Shown one piece after another: positions 1-5,338 of a stretch of DNA of 5,632 nt (the stretch's first letter is position 1; every line of letters starts with the position of its first letter). Below the pieces are notes generated by a model, which saw only the letters and a program-made list of their open reading frames with translations, searched no databases and was not told the origin of the DNA. Source of the DNA: Candidatus Stygibacter frigidus (GTDB lineage: Bacteria; Cloacimonadota; Cloacimonadia; Cloacimonadales; TCS61). The stretch spans positions 1-5,632 of the forward strand of contig JAVCCT010000173.1 of NCBI GenBank assembly GCA_030765325.1, in the 5' to 3' direction. The translations under genes and the position numbers were made by a program.

Positions 1-41
1 TTATGGGCAATGAAATGATAGATTTGGACAGATAGGTGTGA

Positions 42-167
42 GGAAATAGCGGATTTAAGAGAATTTTATCCGAAAACGATCATGCTTTAACTGCTGTAGG
101 GGAAAAAGGGGGTTATCTGGAAAAGTTTTCTAAAGCAGCTAAACAGGCAAAAAGGGAAATTTCATAA
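42..167 (+). pseudogene. Possible 3' remnant of a decayed gene
   Basis: A 41-codon open stretch follows an in-frame TGA (39-41) and ends with TAA at 165-167. It has no ATG. Its translation (for example HALTAVGEKGGYLEKF, then KAAKQAKREIS) is amphipathic and looks protein-like, such as the C-terminal helix of a gene whose 5' part is broken or lies left of the window with a frameshift. A second frame (19-90) is also open briefly, which would fit a frameshift between them. No family is recognised. Confidence 0.2.
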
Positions 168-400
168 TGTCTTATCTGTTTGTGAAATAGGGCATTATAA
201 AATCGATGGTTTTTACCACCAAGAAGTAATTATCCATATTTTAGTTACTTACAGCAAGTCGAAAATATCAGTTAGTAAATGTCCAAACTCCAGGACTCCC
301 AAATAAATTTGGGAGTTAATGAGAATGGTTTTCCTGCTACTTTTTTGCAGCCAGCATTACAGTAAATTTCGGGGAGTATGCAAGTGTAAAAGGAGATACA
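168..400. other. Intergenic stretch without a recognisable gene
   Basis: Apart from the palindrome at 295-316 and the Shine-Dalgarno-like AAAAGGAG at 388-395, I see no convincing coding frame, RNA gene or promoter here. On the minus strand a 22-codon ATG frame exists around 185-250, but it has no ribosome binding site. Confidence 0.5.
295..316. repeat. 10-bp perfect palindrome in intergenic DNA
   Basis: ACTCCCAAAT and ATTTGGGAGT form a perfect inverted repeat separated by AA (or a 9-bp stem with a 4-nt TAAA loop). Neither side has a clear T run, so a terminator is not well supported. It could be a weak hairpin, an operator-like site or part of a dispersed repeat. ACTCC also occurs just upstream at 287-291. 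Confidence 0.6.
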
Positions 401-541
401 TTGGCAAGTGACAAACGGAACATCAGCAGACTTGGATTTAGAAGGGATAATTATCAGCAGTACACATATAACTTAGTTTCTGAAAACAAAACAAGGGACA
501 TAAGTGATTATGTCCCTTGTATAATTTTACGATTTAATTAA
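401..541 (+). CDS. Possible small ORF (46 aa), unrecognised
   Basis: A TTG codon at 401-403 follows AAAAGGAG (388-395) by 5 nt and opens a 46-residue frame ending TAA at 539-541. The product is basic and polar with SRLGFRRDNYQQYTYN near its middle; I do not recognise it. The frame is open further upstream, back to the stop at 320-322, so this may instead be the end of a decayed longer gene. Against it being real: the 3' half runs through the operon terminator and into the last codons of the convergent membrane-subunit gene. Treat as a low-confidence candidate. Confidence 0.2.
   Translation: MASDKRNISRLGFRRDNYQQYTYNLVSENKTRDISDYVPCIILRFN
483..520 (-). terminator. Rho-independent terminator of the operon
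   Basis: A perfect 12-bp inverted repeat (491-502 and 509-520, arms ACAAGGGACATA and TATGTCCCTTGT) with a 6-nt loop lies 13 bp past the beta-subunit stop. On the minus strand it is followed by TTTGTTTTCA. This is a classic intrinsic terminator ending the transcription unit. The other strand has a weaker AT-rich tail (ATAATTTT), so it may also act on convergent transcripts. Confidence 0.85.
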
Positions 542-1694
542 ATCCCAGAATACCGAGCAGAACACCGGCAGCTACTGCTGAGCCAATCACGCCTGCGACA
601 TTGGGAGCCATGGCATGCATGAGCAGAAAATTACTGCGGTCATACTGCTGACCCATGTGATGAACTACCCGGGCACTATCTGGCACGGCACTCACGCCGG
701 CAGCGCCTATCATGGGATTGATCTTATCTTTGATAAAAATATTCATTAATTTGGCAAAAATCACTCCTGTTGCTGTGGCTATACAAAAGCTGAAAGCTCC
801 CAGGGCAAATATTTTTATAGAATTAGTAGTTAGAAATCCCATATTAACGCCATCCACCATTCTAATAGCTTGCGTGCTGGCACCCACACACATACCCAGC
901 AGAATTGTTACAATATCTATGATAGCATTACTGGCAGCACGTGCCAGGCGCTCAGTAACTCCCGATTCTTTGAGCAGATTACCAAAAAATAACATCCCCA
1001 GAAGTGGAACAGCAGCAGGTGCTATGAGCACAGTTATGATCACCCCAATCACCGGGAAAATTATCTTTTCACGTTTGGTGACCAGACGGGGTGTTTTCAT
1101 GCGGATTTTTCTTTCCTTTGAAGTTGTGAGTAATTTAATTATCGGAGGTTGGATCACCGGCACCAGAGCCATATAGGAATAAGCAGCAATTGCTATGGGA
1201 CCCAGCAGATGTGGAGCCAGCTTGGTGGACAGAAATATGGAAGTGGGGCCATCAGCACCACCAATAATACCAATTGCCCCGGCTTCAAAAATACTGAAAT
1301 TCAAAAGTAATGCCCCAATGAATGTGGCAAAAATACCAAATTGAGCTGCTGCACCTAAAAGGATCAACTTGGGATTAGCAATTAAAGTGGAAAAATCTGT
1401 CATGGAACCTATACCCAGAAAAATCAAGGGAGGATAAAAACCCAGCCTTACTCCCAGATACAGGATATTGAGAACAGAACCTTCTGAATATACACCATAT
1501 GCACCAACACCTGGCATATTGCCGACTATAATGCCAAAACCAATCGGTACTAATAATAGCGGTTCATAGTTTTTGGTAATTCCCAGATAAATAAAAATTA
1601 CCCCGATAGCCATCATTATCAGATATAAGTAGCCATCACTTTGGAATAGGTGATAAAAACCTGTTGTTGAAATAAAACTGAAAAATTCAGACAT
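534..1694 (-). CDS. mmdB: Na+-pumping decarboxylase beta subunit (OadB/MmdB family)
   Basis: Inner-membrane subunit that decarboxylates carboxybiotin and couples this to Na+ export, using a periplasmic proton. It has 386 aa, within the family range, with about nine or more hydrophobic segments. The conserved Na+-site motifs are visible: GIIGGADGPTSIF (142-154) with Asp148, equivalent to the essential Asp203 of Klebsiella OadB; INPMIGAAGVSAVPDSARV (325-343) with Asn326 and Ser335; and MHAMAPNVAGVIGSA (359-373) with Asn365. PPLIFLGIGSMTDF (88-101) is also typical. The family usually has MGPNVAG; here it is MAPNVAG. GGGAG-type Shine-Dalgarno bases sit about 6 nt before the ATG. It is the last gene of the block and is followed by a strong terminator. 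The substrate, methylmalonyl-CoA rather than oxaloacetate or glutaconyl-CoA, is inferred from the neighbouring epimerase and carboxyltransferase. Confidence 0.95.
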   Translation of the reverse strand: MSEFFSFISTTGFYHLFQSDGYLYLIMMAIGVIFIYLGITKNYEPLLLVPIGFGIIVGNMPGVGAYGVYSEGSVLNILYLGVRLGFYPPLIFLGIGSMTDFSTLIANPKLILLGAAAQFGIFATFIGALLLNFSIFEAGAIGIIGGADGPTSIFLSTKLAPHLLGPIAIAAYSYMALVPVIQPPIIKLLTTSKERKIRMKTPRLVTKREKIIFPVIGVIITVLIAPAAVPLLGMLFFGNLLKESGVTERLARAASNAIIDIVTILLGMCVGASTQAIRMVDGVNMGFLTTNSIKIFALGAFSFCIATATGVIFAKLMNIFIKDKINPMIGAAGVSAVPDSARVVHHMGQQYDRSNFLLMHAMAPNVAGVIGSAVAAGVLLGILGFN

Positions 1695-1708
1695 AACTTC
1701 TCCCGCTG

Positions 1709-2137
1709 CTAACCGACTTCAATGATCGGGTCATCTTCCTGAATGCTTTGCTGCTCTTTCACGAAAATCTTTTTTACTGTTCCGGATGCAGTTGATGCAA
1801 TCTCACTTTCCATTTTCATTGCTTCCAGAATAATGATAGTATCGCCCTTGGCAACCGTATCACCCTCAGCTACTTTGATAGAGATAACCAGTCCCGGTAT
1901 TGGTGAAGTCACGGTTCCAGGAGATACTGACACCTTCTTTTTTTCATGTGAACCGAGTACACCCAGATCAGGAGATTTCTTGGGGGATCGGATTATCTGG
2001 GTTACTTTCCTGGCATCAGTATCAATATTTACTTCATAATCGTGTCCATTAACCTTCACAATTACCCGATCAGATTCATATTCCACGATCCTGGTATCAT
2101 ATTCTTTTTCATCAATTGTCAGTTTATACTTTTTCAT
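1709..2137 (-). CDS. Biotin carboxyl carrier protein of the decarboxylase
   Basis: Carrier subunit (142 aa) whose biotin swings between the cytoplasmic carboxyltransferase and the membrane decarboxylase. The C-terminal ~70 residues are a complete biotinyl/lipoyl domain: SPIPGLVISIKVAEGDTV (78-95), then the biotinylation motif EAMKM (105-109) with target Lys108, 34 residues from the C terminus as expected, and closing strands ending DPIIEVG. The first ~45 residues (KYKLTIDEKEYDTRIVEYE, then VKVNGHDYEVNI) are the beta-rich N-terminal segment common to MmdC-, GcdC- and PycB-type carriers. Between them lies a Ser/Pro/Lys-rich linker (~50-74), shorter than the Ala/Pro-rich linkers of many MmdC proteins. 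The ATG overlaps the OadG-like stop, and 14 bp separate its stop from the beta-subunit start. No biotin ligase gene is present here. Confidence 0.93.
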   Translation of the reverse strand: MKKYKLTIDEKEYDTRIVEYESDRVIVKVNGHDYEVNIDTDARKVTQIIRSPKKSPDLGVLGSHEKKKVSVSPGTVTSPIPGLVISIKVAEGDTVAKGDTIIILEAMKMESEIASTASGTVKKIFVKEQQSIQEDDPIIEVG

Positions 2138-2712
2138 TAATTTCTCCTTGAAGGATCAATTTCGTTCATTGGTATATAGTTAGAAGCCTTCCACATACTG
2201 AGCGGAGCTCGCTTCCAGGTTAGCAGTAATTTATTATTTTCTTCCACTTCCTGCTCATGCAGAAAAATAGTGGACACAATTGCTGCCACAATATCATTCT
2301 CTTCATCATTTCCCTGACCTATAACAGCAAATTCTTTTTGACTGCTTTGCCTGGGGGCTTTCTTTCTATCCAAATGGCGTAATTGAGCAATTATCAGTGC
2401 CACCAGAATTAAACTGGCGAATACCGTTCCCATCCCAACAATTACGATCCCTATATAATATTCTTTCTTGCCCTCAGAATATAATTCTGCTGCTTTACGA
2501 ATATCGTTGATCTGGCAATTTAGATCTTTTACGGGAGTATGGATATCATTATTAAGATTTAGATCAAGATATTCAGCCATCTTGCGTACAGGTATTTTAG
2601 TTGTTTTGCATATCTGAGCGATAGTCATATTATCATTCAATTCTGCCTCTGCCAGCAGAAATTGGGATATAGACATTAATATAATAAGTACCAGAAATTT
2701 ATTGATCTTCAT
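2137..2712 (-). CDS. OadG-like membrane subunit with N-terminal extracytoplasmic extension
   Basis: Small membrane subunit expected to join the carboxyltransferase and carrier to the membrane pump. At 191 aa it is about twice the length of classical OadG/MmdD gamma-type subunits. Layout: a signal-peptide-like segment (~1-21, ending FLLA before EAE); a ~60-residue polar region (~23-84) with TIAQICKTTKIPVRKMAEYL then TPVKDL, resembling a small helical 'T-x-x-x-I-x-x-x-x-x-I-P' module; one transmembrane helix (~86-109) with the OadG-type GMGTVF string (93-98); a basic and polar linker; and a cytoplasmic tail. In the tail, DIVAAIVSTIFLHEQE (140-155) followed by LTWKRAPLSMWKASN resembles the C-terminal motif that in decarboxylase gamma/delta subunits contacts the carboxyltransferase. 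It starts 12 bp after the carboxyltransferase stop and shares one base with the carrier start (TAATG). The role is inferred from position, the membrane helix and the tail; the outer domain's function is unknown. Confidence 0.75.
   Translation of the reverse strand: MKINKFLVLIILMSISQFLLAEAELNDNMTIAQICKTTKIPVRKMAEYLDLNLNNDIHTPVKDLNCQINDIRKAAELYSEGKKEYYIGIVIVGMGTVFASLILVALIIAQLRHLDRKKAPRQSSQKEFAVIGQGNDEENDIVAAIVSTIFLHEQEVEENNKLLLTWKRAPLSMWKASNYIPMNEIDPSRRN
2144..2149 (-). promoter_or_regulatory. Shine-Dalgarno of the biotin carrier gene
   Basis: AAGGAG on the minus strand, 6 nt before the ATG at 2137, sits inside the last codons of the OadG-like gene. With the TAATG stop/start overlap it suggests translational coupling. 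Confidence 0.6.
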
Positions 2713-2724
2713 AACCTGACCTGT

Positions 2725-4275
2725 TTAAAGAGGGATATTGCCGTGTTTTTTGGGCGGAATACTATCACGTTTAGTAGCGAGCATTTCCAGAGCACGAATG
2801 ATGCGGAATCTCGTTTGAGATGGTTCTATCACATCATCTATATAGCCTTTGCTGGCAGCTACATAGGGATTGGCAAATTTCTCGCGATATTCACTTTCTT
2901 TCTCTTTTGTCATTTCTGCCGGATCAGCAGCTTCAGCAACATCCTTGCGGAAAACTATCTCCACAGCACCGGATGGACCCATAACTGCTATTTCCGCTGT
3001 GGGCCAGGCATAGACAAGATCAGCACCCATCTCACGGCTGTTCATCACACAATATGCACCACCATAAGCCTTTCTGAGAATAATTGTAATGCGGGGAACT
3101 GTGGCTTCGGCAAAAGCATAAAGTATCTTTGCTCCCTGACGGATTATGCCATTATGCTCTTGATTTGATCCAGGTAGATAACCCGGAACGTCTTCCAGAA
3201 CAACCAGAGGAATATTGAATGCATCGCAAAAACGAATAAATCGAGCACCTTTAACTGAGGCATTGATATCCAGCACACCAGCAAGAACCCGGGGCTGATT
3301 AGCTATTATTCCCACAGAATGTCCATTCATACGGGCAAAACCAACCACAATATTCTGGGCATAATTACGGGCAACTTCCAGAAATTCATGATTATCTGCT
3401 ATTATCTCAATTACATCAAGAATATTATAAGGTTTATTAGCATTTTCCGGCATGATACTGGCTAATTGATCACAACTGCGGTCAATAGGATCATTGTTTT
3501 TAGTATAAGGTGGTTCTTCCATATTATTGGAAGGTAAATAGCTGATTAATTTCCTGATCAAAATCAGCGTTTCCTCTTCAGTATCACTAATAAAATGAGC
3601 AACTCCGCTTTTTCTGCTGTGTACATCCGGTCCACCCAGAGCTTCAGTCGTAACTTCCTCATTCAAAACAGTTTTCACTACTTTGGGACCAGTCACAAAC
3701 ATATAGCTGGTCTGCTGATTCATAAAGATGAAATCAGTAATAGCTGGTGAATATACTGCACCACCGGCACAGGGACCCATAATGGCAGAAATCTGGGGGA
3801 TCACGCCTGAAGCGCGTACATTGCGGTAGAATATTGATGCATATCCACTAAGCGCATCTACTCCTTCCTGCACTCTTGCTCCGCCAGAATCATTCAACCC
3901 GATCATGGGAGCACCCATCTTCATTGCCATATCCATCACTTTACAGATTTTTTTGGCATTGGTTTTGGAAAGAGATCCACCAGTCACCGTAAAATCCTGG
4001 GCAAATATGAACACTATTCGATTGTCAATTGTTCCGCAGCCGGTTACCACTCCATCACCAGGATATTTCTTCTTTTCCATCCCAAAATCATGGCTGTCGT
4101 GTTCAATAAACATATCAAATTCTTCAAAGCTATCAGCATCCACCAATACTTCTATCCGTTCTCTGGCAGTTAGCTTCCCTTTTCCGTGCTGGGCTTCGAT
4201 CCTTTTCTCACCCCCGCCAAGTTTAGCTTTTTCCCGTCTGCTTCTAAGTTCGGCAATTTTAGTCTCAACTGCCAT
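2725..4275 (-). CDS. mmdA: Methylmalonyl-CoA decarboxylase, carboxyltransferase (alpha) subunit
   Basis: Cytoplasmic biotin-dependent carboxyltransferase of 516 aa, the standard length for MmdA/PccB proteins. Here it most likely moves the carboxyl group of (S)-methylmalonyl-CoA to biotin on the carrier protein encoded two genes downstream, leaving propionyl-CoA. It shows the two crotonase-like halves of the family. The N-half has GKLTARERIEVLVD (~33-46), the GGARVQEG oxyanion loop (131-138) and GPCAGGAVYSPA (167-178). The C-half has NQPRVLAGVLD (~326-336), EDVPGYLPG (361-369), KAYGGAYCVMNS (402-413) and YAWPTAEIAVMGPSGAVEI (422-440). Residue 409 is Cys where propionyl-CoA carboxylases typically have Asp. 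PccB of an ATP-driven propionyl-CoA carboxylase is the alternative, but OadG-, BCCP- and OadB-type subunits follow and no biotin carboxylase is seen, so the Na+-pumping decarboxylase is favoured. Confidence 0.9.
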   Translation of the reverse strand: MAVETKIAELRSRREKAKLGGGEKRIEAQHGKGKLTARERIEVLVDADSFEEFDMFIEHDSHDFGMEKKKYPGDGVVTGCGTIDNRIVFIFAQDFTVTGGSLSKTNAKKICKVMDMAMKMGAPMIGLNDSGGARVQEGVDALSGYASIFYRNVRASGVIPQISAIMGPCAGGAVYSPAITDFIFMNQQTSYMFVTGPKVVKTVLNEEVTTEALGGPDVHSRKSGVAHFISDTEEETLILIRKLISYLPSNNMEEPPYTKNNDPIDRSCDQLASIMPENANKPYNILDVIEIIADNHEFLEVARNYAQNIVVGFARMNGHSVGIIANQPRVLAGVLDINASVKGARFIRFCDAFNIPLVVLEDVPGYLPGSNQEHNGIIRQGAKILYAFAEATVPRITIILRKAYGGAYCVMNSREMGADLVYAWPTAEIAVMGPSGAVEIVFRKDVAEAADPAEMTKEKESEYREKFANPYVAASKGYIDDVIEPSQTRFRIIRALEMLATKRDSIPPKKHGNIPL

Positions 4276-4279
4276 ATAA

Positions 4280-4284
4280 CCTCC
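4280..4284 (-). promoter_or_regulatory. Shine-Dalgarno of the carboxyltransferase gene
   Basis: The minus strand reads TTGGAGGTTATATG. A full GGAGG lies 4 nt before the ATG, one of the strongest ribosome binding sites in the block, at the only gene not overlapping or closely abutting the gene before it. Confidence 0.65.
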
Positions 4285-4313
4285 AAATATCCACTAATTG
4301 ATTTAAAATATAG

Positions 4314-4339
4314 AAAAAAAACCAGGCTGAATTGTCTGG
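4314..4339 (-). terminator. Possible internal terminator or attenuator (hairpin + T8)
   Basis: In the 83-bp gap between the epimerase and the carboxyltransferase, the minus strand reads CCAGAC-AATTCA-GCCTGG directly followed by eight T. The outer four pairs (CCAG/CTGG) are perfect, then there is one A-C mismatch, then one C-G pair, with a 6-nt loop. The T run makes it look like an intrinsic terminator, but the stem is short. Partial read-through that lowers expression of the downstream decarboxylase genes, or an RNA-processing site, is as likely as a full stop. Confidence 0.45.
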
Positions 4340-4358
4340 ATTTGATTTTCTGAGAATA

Positions 4359-4766
4359 CTAACCGTCTTTTTCCTGGCAAAGTTCCAATAGAACCCCCTT
4401 CATTGCTCTGGGGTGCAAAAACCCGATAGAAGCATGATGGGCTCCCTGTCGGGGCACTTTATCTAATGGACTTAGCTCTTGCTCTTCTGCCAGCTTCAAT
4501 TCATTTTCAATATTATCAGTTGCCAATGCTATATGATGGATACCTTGACCCTTTTTCTCAATAAATTTGGCAATCGGACTATCTTCTGATGTGGGTTCTA
4601 AAAGTTCTATCCGCACTTCCTTACCCACTGGTAAAAATGCCACGCGAACCTTTTGGCTTTCCACGGTTTCAATTCCTTCTACTTCTAGTCCCAGTTTTTG
4701 ATAAACTGCTATTGCATCCTGCAGATTCTTTACTGCGATTCCAATATGACTGACTTTTTGGATCAT
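4359..4766 (-). CDS. mce: Methylmalonyl-CoA epimerase
   Basis: Interconverts (R)- and (S)-methylmalonyl-CoA, joining the B12-dependent mutase to the decarboxylase encoded just downstream. The protein has 135 aa, the usual size of bacterial epimerases, and is a two-module glyoxalase/VOC metalloenzyme. Module 1 begins VSHIGIAVKNL (His7) and ends VRIELLEP (Glu54). The linker SPIAKFIEKKGQGIHHIAL (His78) starts module 2, which ends GVLLEL (Glu128). By alignment from memory with the Propionibacterium enzyme, His7, Glu54, His78 and Glu128 are the expected metal ligands; the second is Gln in that enzyme. The DSPIAKF and GFLHPRAMKGVLLEL strings separate it from generic VOC lactoylglutathione lyases. 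ATG at 4766 overlaps the gamma-subunit stop as ATGA, with AGGA a few bases upstream. Being cotranscribed with Kor subunits and the decarboxylase supports the call. Confidence 0.95.
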   Translation of the reverse strand: MIQKVSHIGIAVKNLQDAIAVYQKLGLEVEGIETVESQKVRVAFLPVGKEVRIELLEPTSEDSPIAKFIEKKGQGIHHIALATDNIENELKLAEEQELSPLDKVPRQGAHHASIGFLHPRAMKGVLLELCQEKDG

Positions 4767-5338
4767 GCTTTTTCCTGATTATTTTGATCGTATTCATCTG
4801 CAAGCTTGAAAGCTAATTTCATAGCCTTAAGATTTGATTCAGCAAATTCTGGTTTAAACGCTTTTATCGCTTCCTTCAAATACTTATCAGTTACTATATT
4901 CGTCACCCGCACCAGAAAACTAAGAGCAATTATATTAGTAGGTAAACTGGAGCCAAGCTTTTCAATTGCAATTTGCGTAAATGGCAGTGCATAAACCTTC
5001 TGATCAGTTATAGTGTAGCTTTTTACAAAAATCGTGTCAATGATCAGTACTCCTTCATCCCGCAAATTGGGAAGGAATTTATCACATGATTCCTGAGTTA
5101 ATGCCACCAGTGCATCAAAATGAGTAGCTTCTGGAAAAAATATTGGTTCTGTGCTGATTACCACGTCAGATCTTGAAGACCCACCTCGTGATGCTGCTCC
5201 ATAACTTTGGGTTTGAGTAACATTTAAGCCTTGCAGAGTCGCTGCTTCTGAGAGTATCAAACCTGCTGTTAATAAACCCTGTCCGCCACTACCACTTAAT
5301 CTTACTTGTTTCTTTACATTTTCCTTATGCTTGCTCAT
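4763..5338 (-). CDS. korC: 2-oxoacid:ferredoxin oxidoreductase, gamma subunit
   Basis: Gamma subunit of the same 2-oxoacid:ferredoxin oxidoreductase, about 191 aa, the normal length for a stand-alone KorC. It has the whole POR-gamma domain: the N-terminal VRLSGSGGQG glycine loop (residues ~12-21), QTQSYGAASRGGSSRSDVV (~42-60), and the ALTQES segment near residue 80. These are hallmark motifs of the family; they form part of the CoA/TPP side of the complex. Start choice: a GTG at 5339-5341 directly precedes an ATG at 5336-5338. The AAGGAG upstream sits 6 nt from the ATG but only 3 nt from the GTG, so the ATG is preferred. It overlaps the end of the beta gene by 14 bp, and its stop overlaps the epimerase start as ATGA, so the three genes are probably translated in a coupled way. 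The alpha and any ferredoxin-like delta subunit would lie beyond the right edge. Confidence 0.9.
   Translation of the reverse strand: MSKHKENVKKQVRLSGSGGQGLLTAGLILSEAATLQGLNVTQTQSYGAASRGGSSRSDVVISTEPIFFPEATHFDALVALTQESCDKFLPNLRDEGVLIIDTIFVKSYTITDQKVYALPFTQIAIEKLGSSLPTNIIALSFLVRVTNIVTDKYLKEAIKAFKPEFAESNLKAMKLAFKLADEYDQNNQEKA

Noticed and set aside
712..1176. Long plus-strand open frame opposite the membrane decarboxylase gene
   Set aside because: It lies wholly antisense to a strongly conserved OadB-type gene. Its hydrophobic composition comes from the complement, and it has no recognisable domain.
1743..2039. Plus-strand open frame opposite the biotin carrier gene
   Set aside because: Fully antisense to a complete biotinyl domain with an intact EAMKM motif; no family features of its own.
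534..2712. Oxaloacetate decarboxylase as the identity of the pump
   Set aside because: The carboxyltransferase here is the CoA-ester (crotonase-like) type, not the TIM-barrel OadA type, and methylmalonyl-CoA epimerase is in the same block.
2743..3168. Plus-strand open frame opposite the 3' part of the carboxyltransferase
   Set aside because: Antisense to the conserved C-half of the carboxyltransferase; translation is unlike any protein I know.
2725..4275. ATP-dependent propionyl-CoA carboxylase as the identity of the carboxyltransferase
   Set aside because: No biotin carboxylase gene is present, and OadG-, carrier- and OadB-type subunits follow directly, which fits a Na+-pumping decarboxylase better. 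A shared use by both complexes cannot be excluded.
3905..4279. Plus-strand open frame opposite the 5' part of the carboxyltransferase
   Set aside because: Antisense shadow of the conserved N-half, with low-complexity Ser/Pro composition.
4305..4335. Possible promoter for the decarboxylase genes (TATATT/TATTTT after the T8 run)
   Set aside because: A -10-like hexamer exists, but the bases 16-18 nt upstream (AATTCA/ACAATT) are poor -35 matches, and AT-rich DNA yields such hexamers by chance.
4806..4994. Short plus-strand open frame inside the gamma-subunit gene
   Set aside because: Antisense to a well-conserved domain, 62 codons, with no supporting context.
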